The position numbers and the translations under genes were made by a program. Below the pieces are notes generated by a model. The model ran no database searches. It had not been told where the DNA came from and saw only the letters and a program-made list of their open reading frames with translations. Below, in pieces: positions 13,054 through 24,670 of a DNA stretch of 64,000 nt. The DNA comes from Mallotus nudiflorus. Taxonomy: Eukaryota > Streptophyta > Magnoliopsida > Malpighiales > Euphorbiaceae. Within the stretch, counting starts at the first letter, position 1, and every line of letters begins with the position of its first letter. The DNA is taken from NCBI GenBank assembly GCA_947683625.1, contig CANTUR010000195.1, forward strand, positions 1,922,001-1,986,000, given 5' to 3'.

Positions 13054-13359
13054 TGTAATATCCCAATTTTTTAAATAATTTTAAACTACATCGGGATATG
13101 CAATTTTAATAATTTATATATATATTTATGATTATTTAATTAGTTTGTTATTTATTAAAGTCATTTTTAATTATTTTTAAGTCTTTTACGTAAAATTTTC
13201 CCAAGAGTTTTATTTTCAAGGAAATTAAAACGTAAATAACTAAATATTAATTATTTTAAGTGGTTTTGTGAATTTGCATGAGTCCATGCAGGATTTTTAA
13301 GTGTCAAATAAAAATATATACGTATACATGCATTTAAATTAAATTAGGGTTTATTTTAA

Positions 13360-13381
13360 TTATATTATATTATATTATATA
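13360..13381 (+). repeat. TATAT microsatellite in the LTR
   Basis: About four copies of the 5-bp unit tatat/tatta follow one another in the AT-rich front part of the LTR. Confidence 0.8.
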
Positions 13382-13497
13382 GTTTTAAATAATAATTAAA
13401 TGTGTATATATGTATATGTATAGAAATATTATTAAATATGTGTGTGGTGAATATTTATTGTGCATATAATATTATATATTAAAATAATATAAAGTAT

Positions 13498-13530
13498 AGA
13501 TATATATATACATATATACACATTTAATAT
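13498..13530 (+). promoter_or_regulatory. Possible TATA region of the 3.9-kb LTR
   Basis: Overlapping tatatatatac and catatatacaca sequences lie about 35-60 bp upstream of the change from AT-rich to CT-rich sequence near 13560. In plant LTRs the promoter sits at the end of U3, just before a pyrimidine-rich transcript leader, so this is the best candidate for the U3/R boundary. TATA-like sequences are common by chance in such AT-rich DNA, so this is inference from position. Confidence 0.4.
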
Positions 13531-13564
13531 TTACCTAAACTAAAAGTTCCCCATAATTACAAGA

Positions 13565-13730
13565 TTGCCATCATCTTCAACCTCCAACGCCGATGTCCCT
13601 CAAGCCATTTCTAGCCGCTGCCAAGCTTTCCCCTTGCCGTCGATGTGCCACTATCATCCCAGCCAGCTCCATCATCTTCTCCGGCGAGTTTTGGCCATGA
13701 AAAGCCATAAAAATCGAAACTTGAAGCTAG
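13565..13730 (+). other. CT-rich leader-like segment of the LTR
   Basis: This is the only GC- and pyrimidine-rich stretch in the front of the LTR, with atcatcttcaacctcc, cagccagctccatc and tctccggcgag. It lies inside an 80-codon open frame starting MPSSSTSNADVPQ. Segments of this kind are typical of the transcribed leader in long plant gypsy LTRs. A possible 5' splice-site-like ttggtaagg follows near 13838. I do not consider the frame to be a gene: it has no recognisable domain and stops at 13807. Confidence 0.45.
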
Positions 13731-14841
13731 CTCTGATCAAGCATATTTCGACCACCATTTTTTATGATTTTGATGTGGTTTTCCTCCTGCAACTCTATAG
13801 AAGCTGATTCTAAGCTCCTTATAGCTTGAAAACTCGATTTGGTAAGGATTTAAGCTTGATTTTCATTTTGACCACTTTGAGTTTTTTATTTTTTTTTAGC
13901 TTCAATTTCAATTATTCAAGCAAACATCCTTCACAAATATTGATCCTAGTAGCTCAATCTACATGTGGTAATTTTTGTGGAATTTTTAGGAATTATTTCG
14001 ATTTTTGTGAATTTTTTATTATTTTATTAATATTTTCTAATTTTCATAAATTAATTAAATAAATTATGAAATTATGATTTATGGTGTTTATAGGTGTTAA
14101 AATTGATTTTAGAAATTTATTTGTAATTTTTATGATTTTTTTATAATTATTGTGAATTTATTTAGTTTTTGTGATTTTTAGAAAATTAGGTTAATTATGT
14201 ATTTTATTGAAATTAATTGGTTAATTGAGTATATTTGTTGATATTATTGAATTATATGTTGAGAAATTAATTTTTGAGTAATTATACTATTTTTGGTGAA
14301 TTTTTGAATAATTATTGTGAATGTATATATAGTAGGGGTATTTTGGTAAATTGACACTAAATTGGCTAAAAATATAATTAAATTGGTTTTAATAGTTATT
14401 TGAGGTATAAAAATGATTTCTACAAATTATTTAGTATTTTTAACTAATTAAAACTATTTTTTGTAAATTATTTTTAAATTATATATAATATACTATTTTT
14501 TCTAAATAAATGAGTTTTATCGGTTTTTAATATGTTTTAGGGTTAATTATGTAATTTGGTCAATATTTATGAATTTATTGAGAATTTTTTATTTTTAATA
14601 ATATTTTACTAAAATTAAGGTTTTATGTATTTATCAGTAAAATAATTATTTTTAGCATTTAAAATTCTAATTTGCTATATTTTGGTATATTAAGGGCATT
14701 TTCGGTATTTCTGGAATTTTAATGTATTATGTGTATATCTTGCGAATTGTGAACCTTGATCCGTAGAATTATAGTTTGGGAGTCCAACCGAGGGGTTGTG
14801 AGACCGTATATTTTCAAAGTATGTTTTATGTGCAGGATCAG

Positions 14842-14898
14842 CCCTACTTTTGTAGGGAGATGTCCATTTTACTGAGGAGACTCTATCGAAATTTCGAT
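14842..14898. other. Hairpin and palindrome in the LTR
   Basis: At 14842-14857, ccctac and gtaggg flank a four-base tttt loop, making a perfect six-base-pair stem. At 14885-14898, atcgaaatttcgat is a perfect 14-bp palindrome. Both lie in a GC-richer island inside the AT-rich LTR. An RNA-structure role is possible but not shown. Confidence 0.55.
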
Positions 14899-15284
14899 TG
14901 ATTTCTCATAAAACGTGATGATTGGTCCGAGTTTAATTCTGAATTCTTGATTGAATCAATCTATAGTAATCCTAGAAGTATAGAGTTAGAAGTTTATTCT
15001 GACGGTTATTTTTATTTTATTTTTCTAGCTGTGCTGAGACCGAGGCCTAACAGACTAAGCTCGCCGAGTCTGTCTTGAGGAGTGCACACTAGTGAGTTAT
15101 TATACTGTATATATATGTATTGCATATAGAATGCATCACTTAGGGTTTTTCATTTTCATTATATGTTTTTAAAGTGATTTTAATTATAATATTTTTTGGT
15201 ATATCTAGGGTTGTATTTTTATATATATGCATGTTAAATAATTATGCACGTTATTTTGATATATGCACGTTAAACAATTAGGTT

Positions 15285-15800
15285 TATGTTTAATACATTT
15301 TAATATATATACATGTTTTACATGTACATTTAGTCATAATTATTTTATTGAATGATTAGTATACTTTAGGTATAGTTTCAATATATTTTAGGTTTATTCT
15401 TAAAAATAATTGCATGCTATATTATGAACCTATACTTAAATTGTTTTTAAGTTTATTTTGGTATATTTTTTATATGTTTCCCAAATAAATGCATGTTTTA
15501 TTATAAATTCAAACCTAACACATTAGTGGTATACTTAGGGTTTAATTGTGAGTATATGTAAACCTAAACGCATATTTTAGTACATACACATATTTAAATG
15601 AATATTTACACATAATTGTTTTATTAAGTGATTTATGTACTTAGGGTATATTCTTTGTATATTTAGGTACATTTTTTTTAAAGCAAATGCATGTTGTATT
15701 ATTAAAATGCACTTAAATTGTTTTCAACTATATTAATGAATTACCTTTAGTTTATTTCATATTTTATTTGGCATATATATACCCGAAATATACTAGGTAT
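15285..15800 (+). repeat. Diverged tandem duplication inside the LTR (about 275 bp)
   Basis: The order taattattttattgaatgatt, actttaggtatag, aattgcatgctatatta, tacttaaattg at about 15335-15440 is echoed by taattgttttattaagtgat, acttagggtata, aatgcatgttgtatta, cacttaaattg at about 15611-15720. The offset is about 275 bp. The region is very AT-rich and the copies are old, so the edges are uncertain. Confidence 0.5.
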
Positions 15801-16035
15801 ATTTTAAGTATATTTTTGGTATATATATGGTTGATTTTACTATTATGAATATTGTTCTACATTAATTATTTTCTAAATAAATGATTTATTTAAATGAAGG
15901 ATATCAATAGAATGTGCTTCTTAGTGGTAGCACTAGGACCGTGTACATACCGGTGCGATAGATAAGGGTTGAGTGAGAATTAATTTTGGGTGATTATAAT
16001 TGATTTGATTGATTTGACTAAGATTAATGGCATGT

Positions 16036-16301
16036 TAGATAGTTTGATTGTGGGGCCAATCACACTGACAGTCAGACTGCTGGAGCTCGGTTGACTTAGT
16101 GTCTTGGGGCCAGTCTACTGTCCATAATGGAATAAATGATCTATTGATTTGATTGAGATGTGAGGTGATAGATAGTGTGATTGCTGGAACTCGGTTGACC
16201 AGGGGTCTCGGGACAAATCACATTAACAACCGGACTGTTAGAGCTCGGTTGACTTAGTGTCTTGGGGCCAGTGTACTGTCCAGTTTGGAATAAGTGTTCT
16301 A
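16036..16301 (+). repeat. Tandem modules with ctcggttgac in the LTR
   Basis: Two imperfect modules (about 16036-16142 and 16167-16301) share agatagt(t/g)tgattg, caatcaca or aaatcaca, gctcggttgacttagtg, cttggggccagt and actgtcca. The key motif (g/a)ctcggttgac appears three times, at 16084, 16188 and 16242. The second module carries an extra internal copy followed by aggggtctcggg. This looks like a small minisatellite generated inside the LTR, in the part that would be R or U5 if the promoter call is right. Confidence 0.8.
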
Positions 16302-16540
16302 TTTGGAATCAAGTGAGCCTATATGGCTAGAGTGGTGATGGGGTTAATTGAGGTTGCTATTATTAGGGTTCTATGGATCTTTCATGAATTAAACTAAACG
16401 TCTTCTGCATTTTATATATTTATATAAGCAGAGTCGGCATATGTGTGGAATGTGTGAATATAAATATATATGAATGCAATATTGGATATGTTTTAGATTG
16501 CATGTATATATAGTATAATAATTCACTTAGTGAGGTCTGA

Positions 16541-16551
16541 CCCCCCCCCCC
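16541..16551 (+). repeat. Run of eleven C
   Basis: An uninterrupted C tract follows tgaggtctga, and a T-rich run (attattttttttagg) lies just after. It is a likely site of length error in assembly. Confidence 0.9.
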
Positions 16552-16949
16552 TCAATTATTTTTTTTAGGAGATCATATATCGTCAGACCTTAGTAGTAAA
16601 GTTCCTCGTTGGTGTTCTTCAGTCCCAGTTATTTTATGTAAATGTACTTTCTGAACTCTGATTTGTATTCTAGAAACTGCAATAGTAGTGTTATTGTATC
16701 AAAAAAGTATTATTTTGTTTGGATATTAAATACTATGAGAATTTGTATTTCAACATTGTACGAATATGTATTCATTTATGAAAGGATTTGGAGTATTTAT
16801 TTTATATATTAATTCAAAAAATTTTAATTTTGTCGTACTTTTATTTATTTATTGCATGATTTTATTTTCTAAGGTTTTCAACAGGTTCTGAATTCGAAAG
16901 AATTCTCGTTCCCTAGCGCCGGTCATGACTCCTAGTTTAGGTCGTGACA

Positions 16950-16954
16950 CTAAA
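16950..16954 (+). repeat. Right target-site duplication of the 3.9-kb LTR
   Basis: The five bases ctaaa directly follow the LTR's terminal ACA and continue the monomer (ctaaacaaaaat). They occupy the same monomer positions as ttaga on the left side. Confidence 0.75.
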
Positions 16955-18639
16955 CAAAAATCTTTGGGCCTGAAGATGTAGTGCTATAGACAAAGTTTAT
17001 AGTCCCCATTATAGCCATTTGAATCAGCTTTGATTTGATATATTATGGGCCTCATGGGTCAACCGATGCTACCACGAACCATTTGAAGCCCAAGTATGAA
17101 AGCCCACTCTATAAAATCAATGGGCCTAAATGATAATATTTAAGCCTGAAGACAAACTGCTATAGTCAAAGTTTATAGCCCCCATTGTAGCCCTTTGAGT
17201 CAGCTTAGATTTGATATATTATAGGCCCCCATGGGTCAACCGATTCTGCCATGATGTCAATTTTAAGCCAAAGTGTTAAAGCCCACTCTATCAAATCAAT
17301 GGGCCTAGACAAACATATTTGGGCTCGAAGATGGACCGCTATAGACAATGTTTATTGCCTCCATTATAGCCCTCTAAGTCAGCTTTAATTTGATATATTA
17401 TGGGCCCCGTGGGTCAGCTGATGCTGCCACGAATGACCATTTGAAGCCCAATTATAAAAGCCCAGTCATTCAAATCAGTAGGCCTAAATAAAGGTATTTA
17501 TACCCAAAGATTGACCACTATACATGAAGTTTGTAACCCCTATTATATCCCTTTGAGTAAGCTTTGATTTGATATATTATAGGCTCCATGTGTCAACTGA
17601 TGCTACCACGAACGTCCATTTAAAGCCCAAGTGCAAAAGACCACTCTATCAAATCAATAGGCCTAAACAAAGGTATTTAGGCCAGAAGATGGACTGTTAT
17701 AGATGAACTGTATAGCCCCTATTATAGCCCTCTGAGTCAGCTTCAATTTGATATATTATGTGCCTCGTGAGTCAACCGATGCTGCCACGAATGTCCATTT
17801 GAAGCCCAAGTGCGAAAGCCCACTCTATCAAATCAATGGGCCTAAACAAAAATTTTTGGGCCTGAAGATGAACCACTATATACAAATTTTATAGCCTCAT
17901 TATAGCCCTCTATGTCAGCTTTGATTTGATGTATTATAGACCCCGTGGCTCAACCGATGCTGCCAAAAACATCCATTTAAATCCCAAATACGAAAGCCCA
18001 CTCTTTTAAATCCATAGGCCTAAACAAAAATATTTAGGCCCAAAGATGGACTATTATAGACAAAGTTTATAACCCCCATTATAGCTCTCTAAGTTCGCTT
18101 CGATTTGATAAATTATTGGCCCTGTGGGTCAATCGTTGCTTCCACAAACATCCATTTAAAGCCCAAGTGCGAAAGCCCACACTATAAAATCCATGGGCCT
18201 AGACAAAAATATTTAGGCCCAAAGATGGACAGCTATAGACAAAGTTTATAGCCCCCATTATAGCCCTCTGAGTCAACTTTGATTTGATATATTATATTCC
18301 CTCTGGGTCAACAGACACTGTCATAAACGTCCATTTGAAGCCTAAGTGCGAAAGCCCACTCTATCAAATCTATGGGACTAAACAAAAATATTTGGGCCTA
18401 AAGATGGACCACTATAGAAAAAATTTATAGCCCCCAATATAGCCCATTGTGTCAGCATCGATTTGATATATTATGGACCCCGTGGGTCAATCGATTATGG
18501 CACAAACATCCATTTGAAGCCCAAGTATGAAAGCCCACTCTTTCAAATCCATGGACCTAAATAAAAATATTTGGGCCCAAAGATGGATGGCTATAAACAA
18601 AGTTTATAACCCCCATTATAGCTCTCTATGTCAACTTCG

Positions 18640-21000
18640 ATATGATATATTATGTGCCTCGTGGGTCAACCGATGCTACTATGAACGTCCATTTGAAGCC
18701 TAAGTGCGAAAGCCCACGCTACCAAATCCATGGGCCTAAATAAAAAAATTTTGGCCCAAAGATGAACTGCTAAAGAGGAAGTTTATAGTCGCCATTATAG
18801 CCCTCTGAGTCAACTTCGATTTCATATATTATGCACCCCATGGGTCAACCAATGTTGCCACGAACGTCCTTTTGAAGCTCAAGTGTGAAAGCCTGCTCTG
18901 TCAAATCCATGGGCCTGAAGATGAACCACTATACACAAAGTTTATTGGTCCCATTATAGCCCTCTGAGGCAGCTTCAATTTAATATATTATAGGCCCAAT
19001 AGGTCAATCGTTGCTGCCATGAACGTCCATTTGAAACCCAAGTGTGAAAGCCCACTCTATTAAATCAGTGGGCCTAAACAGTGGTATTTGGGCCCGAAGA
19101 TGAACTCCTATAGATGAAGTTTATATCCCTCTCAGTTAGCTTCAATTTGATATATTATAGGCCCCTGTGGGACAACCAATGCTGCCACGAACGTCCATTT
19201 GATGCCCAAGTGCAAAAGCCCACACTATTAAATCCATGGGCTTAGGCAAAAATATTTGGCCCAAAAATGGATTGTTATAGAAAAATTTTATAGTCTCTAT
19301 TATAGTCCTCTGATTCAACTTCAATTTGATATATTATGTGCCCCATGGGTCAACCGATGCTACCACGAACGTCCATGTGAAGCCCAAATGCGAAAGCCCA
19401 CTCTATCAAATCCATGGGTCTCAACAAAAATATTTAGGCTCGAAGACGAATTGCTATAGATGAAGTTTGTAGCCCCTATTATAGGCCTCTATGTCAGCTT
19501 CGATTTAATATATTATGGGCCCAGTGGGATAACTGATGCTGCTACGAACGTCCATTTGAAACCCAAGTGTGAAAGCCCATACTATCAAATCCATAGGCCT
19601 AAGTAAAAATATTTAGTAAAAATATTTGGGCCTAAAGACAAACCTCTATAGTCGAAGTTTATAGCCCCTATTATAACCCTCTAAGTTGGCTTTTATTTGA
19701 TATATTATGGGCCCTGTAGGTTAACCAATGCTACCACGAACGTCCATTTGAAGCCAAAGTGTGAAAGCCCACTCTATCAAATCCATTAGTTTCAATAAAA
19801 ATATTTAGACCCGAAGACGGATTGGTATAGATAAAGTTTATATCCCCTATGATAGCCCTCTCTGTTAGCTTCAATTTGATATAGTATAGGCCCTATGGGA
19901 CAACCGATGCTGCTAAAAATGTCCATTTGAAACCCAAGTGTGAAAGCCCATACTATCAAATCCATGGGCCTAAGTAAAAATAATTGGACCTAAAGATGGA
20001 CTACTATAGACAAATTTTATAGCTCCTATTATAGTTCTCTGAGTCAGCTTTGATTTGATATATTATGGTCCTCTTGGGTCAACCGGTGCTACCATGAATG
20101 TCCATTTAAAGCCCAAGTGTGAAACCCCACTCTATCAAATCCATAGGCCTAAACAAAAATATATGGACCTGAAGATAGACTGCTATAGTTGAACTTTGTA
20201 GCCCCCATTATAGCCCTCTTAGTCAGCTTCGATATATTATGGTTCCCATGGGTCAACCGATATTGCCACGAATGTCCATTTAAAGCCAAAGTGTGAAAGC
20301 CCACTGTATCAAATCCATGGGCCTAAACAAAAATGTTTAGGCATTAAGATGTAGCGCTATAGACAAAGTTTATAGCCCCTATTATTTCCCTTTGACTCAA
20401 GTTCAATTTGATATATTATGGGCTTCATGGGTCAACCGATGCTACCATAAACATCCTGAAGCCCAAGTGCGAAAGCCCACTCTATCAAATCAATGGGCCT
20501 AAATGAAAATATTTGAGCTTAAAGATAGACCGCTATAGTCAAAGTGTATAGCCCATTATAGCACTGTGGTTCATATTTGATTTGATATATTATGGTCCCC
20601 GTGGGTCAACTGATGCTGCCACGAACGTCAATTTCAAGCTAAAGTGTGAAAGCCCACTATATCAAATCAATGGGCCGAGATAAACATTTTTAGGCTAGAA
20701 GATGGACTACTATAGACAAAGTTTATTGCCTCCATTATAGCCCTCCGAGTCAACTTCAATTTGATATATTATGGGCCCCATGGGTCAACCAATGCTGCCA
20801 CGAACGACCATTTGAAGCCTAACGTGAAAGCGTAGTCAATCAAATAAATGGGCCTAACCAAAGGTATTTGGACCCAAAGATTGACCGCTATGCATGAAGT
20901 TTATAGCCCTTATTATAGCCTTCTGAGTAAGCTTCGATTTGATATATTATAAGCCCTATGTGTCAATTGATGCTGCCACGAATGTCCATTTGAATCCCAA
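18640..21000 (+). repeat. Long segmental duplication, copy B (no LTR)
   Basis: This is the partner of the 11.39-17.64 kb block, with the same monomer variants in the same order. Where copy A carries the 3.9-kb LTR, this copy reads straight through at about 20319-20335 (gggcctaaacaaaaatg), and the next monomer keeps the shared variant gatgtagcgctatag (gatgtagtgctatag in A). Small differences include a 22-bp loss near 18915 and a 13-bp tandem duplication near 19603. Similarity fades after about 21000. Confidence 0.88.
19603..19628 (+). repeat. 13-bp tandem duplication in one monomer
   Basis: gtaaaaatattta is followed directly by gtaaaaatatttg. The corresponding place in copy A (near 12350) has a single copy, so this is a short slippage event after the large duplication. 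Confidence 0.9.
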
Positions 21001-21319
21001 GTTCGAAAGCCCACTCTATCAAATTCATGGGCCTAAAGAAAAATATATGGGCTTGGAGATGGATCATTATAAATGAAGTTTATAGCCCCTATTATAGCTC
21101 TTTAAGTCAACTTTGATTTAATGTATTATGGGCCGCATGGGTCAACCAATGCTGCTACGAACGTTCATTTGAATCCCATGTGCGAATGCCCACTCTATCA
21201 AATCAATGGGCCTAGACAAACATATTTGGGATCGAAGATGGACTACTATAGACAGAGTTTATTACCTCCATTATAGCCCTTTGAGTCAGCTTCAATTTAA
21301 TATATAATGGGCCCTATAG

Positions 21320-21430
21320 GTCAACCGATGCTGCCATGAACATATTTGGGCTTAAAGATGGACTGCTATAGAGAAAGTTCACAACCCCTATTATAGCCCT
21401 ATGAGTCAGCTGCCAAGAAAGTCTGTTTAA
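21320..21430 (+). other. Two adjoining truncated monomers
   Basis: gctgccatgaac passes straight to atatttgggcttaaag, skipping about 75 bp. Shortly after, gagtcagctgcc passes to aagaaagtctgttt, skipping about 40 bp at a gct repeat shared by both monomer positions. Two deletions within about 100 bp suggest repeated breakage or one complex event. Confidence 0.8.
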
Positions 21431-22299
21431 AGCCCAAGTGTGAAAGCCCACTATATCAAATCAATGGGCCTAAACAAAGGTTTTTGGCCCAAAGATGGAC
21501 TACTATAGATGAAGTTTATAGCCCCCATTATAGCCCTCTGAGTCAGCTTTGATTTGATATGTTATGGGTGTCATAGGTCAACCGATGCTGCCACGAACGT
21601 CCATTTAAAGCCCAAGTGCGAAAGCCTACTCTATCAAATCAATGGGCATAAACAAAAATATTTGGGGTTAAAGATGGACTACCATCTAAAAATTTTATAG
21701 CTCCCATTATAGCCCTCTGAGTCATCTTCAATTTGATATATTAAGGGCCTCGTGGGTTAACCAATGTGGCCATAAATGTCCATTTAAAGTTCAAATGTGA
21801 AAACCCACTATATTAAATCTATGGGCCTAAACAAAAATATTTTGACCTAAAGATGAACCACTATAGACAAAGTTTATAGCCCCCATTATTGCCCTTTGAG
21901 TCAACTTCAATTTGATATATTTATGGGCCCTGTGGGTATAACCGATGCTGCCACGAATGGCCATTTGAAGCACAAGTGTGAAAACCCACTCTATTAAATC
22001 CATGTGCCTAAATAAAAATATTTGGGCTTGAAGATGGACCACTATAGATGAAGTTTATAGCCCCTATTATAGCCCTTTAATTCAACTTCGAATTGATATA
22101 TTATGGGCCTCGTGGGTTAAGCGATGTTGCCAATAATGTCCATTTGTTGACCAAGTGCGGAAGCCCACTCTATCAAACTGAAAGGCCTAAACAAAGGTAT
22201 TTAGGCATGGAGTCGGACTGCTATAGATGAATTTTATAGCCCCCATTATAGCCCTCTCAATCAGCATTGATTTGATATATTATGGGCCCCATAGGTCAA

Positions 22300-23520
22300 C
22301 CGATGCTTCCATGAATGTCCATTTGAAGCCCAAGTGCGAAAGCCCACTCTATCAAACCAATAAGCCTAAACAAAGGTATTTAGGCCTGCAGACGGTCTAG
22401 TATAGATGAAGTTTATAGCCCCCATTATAGCCCTCTTAGTCAGCTTCGATTTGATATATTATGGGCCTCGTGGGTCAACCAATGCTGTCGTAAATGTCTA
22501 TTTGAAGTGCAAGTGCGAAAGGCCACTCTATCAAATCAATGGGCCTAGAAAAAAATATTTGGGCCTGAAGATGGAGTGCTATAGACAAAGTTTATAGCCC
22601 CCATTATAGACCTTTGAGTTGGCTTTGATTTGATATATTATGGGCCCTATGGGTTAACCGATGCTGCCACGAACATCCATTTGAATCCCAAGTGCGAAAG
22701 TCCACACTTTCAAATTTATGGGCTTAGAAAAAAATATGTGGGCCCAAAGATGGACTGCTATAGACAAAGTTTATAGACCCTATTATAGCCCTCTGAATCA
22801 AATTTTATATAATATATTATGCACCTCGTGGGTCAACCAATGCTGCCACCAACGTCCATTTGAAGTCCAAGTGCGAAAGCCCACACTATTAAATCCATGG
22901 GCATAGACAAAAATATTTGGGCTGAAAGATGGACTGCTATGAACAAAGTTTATAGCCCCTGTTATAGCCTTTTGAGTCAGCTTTGATTTGATATATTATG
23001 GGCCCTGTGGGTCAACCGATGCTACCACGAACGTCCATTTGATGCCTAAGTCTGAAAGCCCACTCTATCAAATCAATGGGCTTAAACAAAGGTATTTAGG
23101 CCCAAAGATGGACTACTATAGACAAAGTTTATAGCCCTTATTATAAACCTCTGAGTCAGCTTCATATTGATATATTATGGGCCCTATGGGTCAACTAATA
23201 CTGCCATCAACGTCCTTTTGAAGCCCAAGTATGAAAGCCCACTCTGTCAAACCAACAAGCTTAAACAAATGTATTTAGGGCTGAAGATGAGCTGTTGTAG
23301 ATGAAGTTTATAAGCCCTATTATATCCCTCTGAGTCAGCTTTGATTTGATATATTATGTGACCTATGGGTCAATCGATGCTGCCACAAACGTCCATTTGA
23401 AGCCCAAGTATGAAATCCCACTCTATCAAATCAATGGGCCTAGAAAAAATATTTGGGCTTAAAGATGGAGTGCTATAGATAAATTTTATAGTTCCCATTA
23501 TAGTCCTCTGAGTATGCTTT
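22300..23520 (+). repeat. Five-monomer duplication (offset about 897 bp)
   Basis: The monomer pair at about 22320-22620 recurs at about 23218-23520. Shared variants are caaaccaa(t/c)aagc(c/t)taaac, a following ggcctagaaaaaa with gatggagtgctatag, and the same order of the two. The three monomers between the pairs are less alike, so the higher-order repeat is decayed. Confidence 0.65.
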
Positions 23521-23879
23521 GATTTCATACATTATGGGCCCCATGGGTCAACCGTTATTGCCTCGAACTTTTATTTAAAGCCCAAGTATGAAAGCTCACT
23601 CTATCAAATCCATGGGCTTAAACAAAAATATTTAGGCTTAAAGATGGACTGCTATAGACAAAGTTTATAGCTCCCATTATAGCCCTATGAGTCAGCTTCG
23701 ATTGGATATATTATGGGCCTTATGGGTCAACCAATGTTGCCATGAACATCCATTTCAAGCCTAAGTGTGAAAGCCCACTCTAACAAATCCATCTACGTAA
23801 ATAAAAATATTTGGGCTTGAAGATGGACCACTATAGATGAGGTATATAGCCCCCATTATAGCCCTCTGAGTGAGCTTGG

Positions 23880-24670
23880 AATTGATATATTATAGGCCCC
23901 GTGGGTGAACCGATGCTGCCACCAACGTCCATTTAAAGCCCAAGTACGAAAGCCTACTCAATCAAACCAATAGGCCCAAACACCCAAAAATGGAGTGCTA
24001 TAGATGAAGTTTATGGCCCCCATTATAGCCCTCTCAGTCAGCTTCAATTTGATATGCTATGGGCCCCGTGGGTTAACTAATGCTGCCACAAATGTCCATT
24101 TGGAGCCTAAGTGTGAAAGCCCATACTATTAAATCCATGGGCGTAGATAAAAATATTTGGGCCTAAAGATGGACTGCTATAGACAAAGTTTATAGCCACT
24201 ATTATAGACCTCTGAGTCAGCCTTAATTTTATATATTATGGGCCTCGTGGGTCAATCAATGCTGCCACGAATGTTCATTTGAAGCCCAAGTGCAAAAGCC
24301 CACTATCTTAAATCCATAGGCCTAAAGAATAATATTTGATCCCAAAGACGGACTGCTATAGACAAAATTTATAGCCCCCATTATAGCCCTCTAATTCAGC
24401 TTCGATTTAATATATTATAGGCCTTGTTGGTCAACTGATGCTGCCACAAACATCCATTTGAAGCCCAAGTGTGAAAGCCCACTTGATCAAATCAATCATC
24501 CTAAACAAAGGTATTTGGGCCAGAACATGGACTACGATAGACAATTTTATAGCCCCCATTATAACCCTCTGAGTCAGCTTCGATTTGATATATTATGGGC
24601 CCTGTGGGACAACCGATGCTGCCATAAACGTCCATTTAAAGCCCAAGTGGGAAAGCCCACACTATCAAAT
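23880..24670 (+). repeat. Block paralogous to the copia-LTR site (copy C, empty site)
   Basis: This stretch matches 43420-43666 joined to 45203-45740. Shared rare variants in order are aattgatatattat, caaaccaat(a/t)ggcc, gtttatggccc, ctctcaatcatctt or ctctcagtcagctt, gggttaact, actattaaatccatgggc(g/a)tag, cagccttaatt or cagccttgatt, ccactatct(t/c)aaatcc, cctaaagaataatattt, cactcgatcaaatcaat or cacttgatcaaatcaat, and ggccaaaacatgg or ggccagaacatgg. At 24128-24140, tattaaatccatgggcg is uninterrupted, so it shows the site without the 1.5-kb LTR. The offset is about 19.5 kb left of that LTR. Confidence 0.8.

Larger units (their letters stand above)
13054..16949 (+). mobile_element. Solo LTR, 3896 bp, probably Ty3/gypsy (Tekay-like ends)
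   Basis: A single non-satellite block starts with TGTAATATCCC and ends with GGTCGTGACA, so it has TG...CA ends. It is flanked by five monomer positions duplicated in register, as an integrase-made 5-bp target duplication would be. There is no second copy of the start sequence, no primer-binding site after the end, and no gag or pol reading frame, so this is one LTR left by recombination between the two LTRs of a full element. Such ends are familiar from long plant Ty3/gypsy LTRs of the Tekay/Del type, but that assignment is from memory and tentative. Internally there is an AT-rich front with TATA boxes, a CT-rich leader-like part near 13565-13720, a very AT-rich middle, and a GC-richer tail with tandem modules. 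Two short frames of 80 and 78 codons (13565 and 13826) are not convincing genes. The strand given is that of TG to CA reading. Confidence 0.85.
11390..17640 (+). repeat. Long segmental duplication, copy A (contains the 3.9-kb LTR)
   Basis: Excluding the LTR, about 2.35 kb of satellite here matches 18640-21000 monomer for monomer. Shared rare variants appear in the same order: gctaccaaatccatggg with agaggaagtttatagtc; cgtccttttgaagc then agcctgctct; ctttgaggcagctt or ctctgaggcagctt; gatgaactcctatagatg; gggtctcaacaaaaat then ctctatgtcagcttcg; gaagccaaagtg then ccattggtctcaa; tgaactttgtagcccc or caactttgtagcccc; gatgtagtgctatag; and gaatgaccatttgaag. The LTR interrupts this copy only. The satellite offset between copies is about 3.35 kb, or 19 monomers. 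Confidence 0.88.

Noticed and set aside
13565..14062. Two frames of 80 and 78 codons in the 3.9-kb LTR.
   Set aside because: They have no recognisable domain. The second is phenylalanine-rich low-complexity sequence from T-rich DNA. They lie in the leader-like and AT-rich parts of an LTR.
13054..16949. A complete retrotransposon rather than a solo LTR.
   Set aside because: No internal domains, primer-binding site, polypurine tract or second copy of the terminal sequence were seen within the block.
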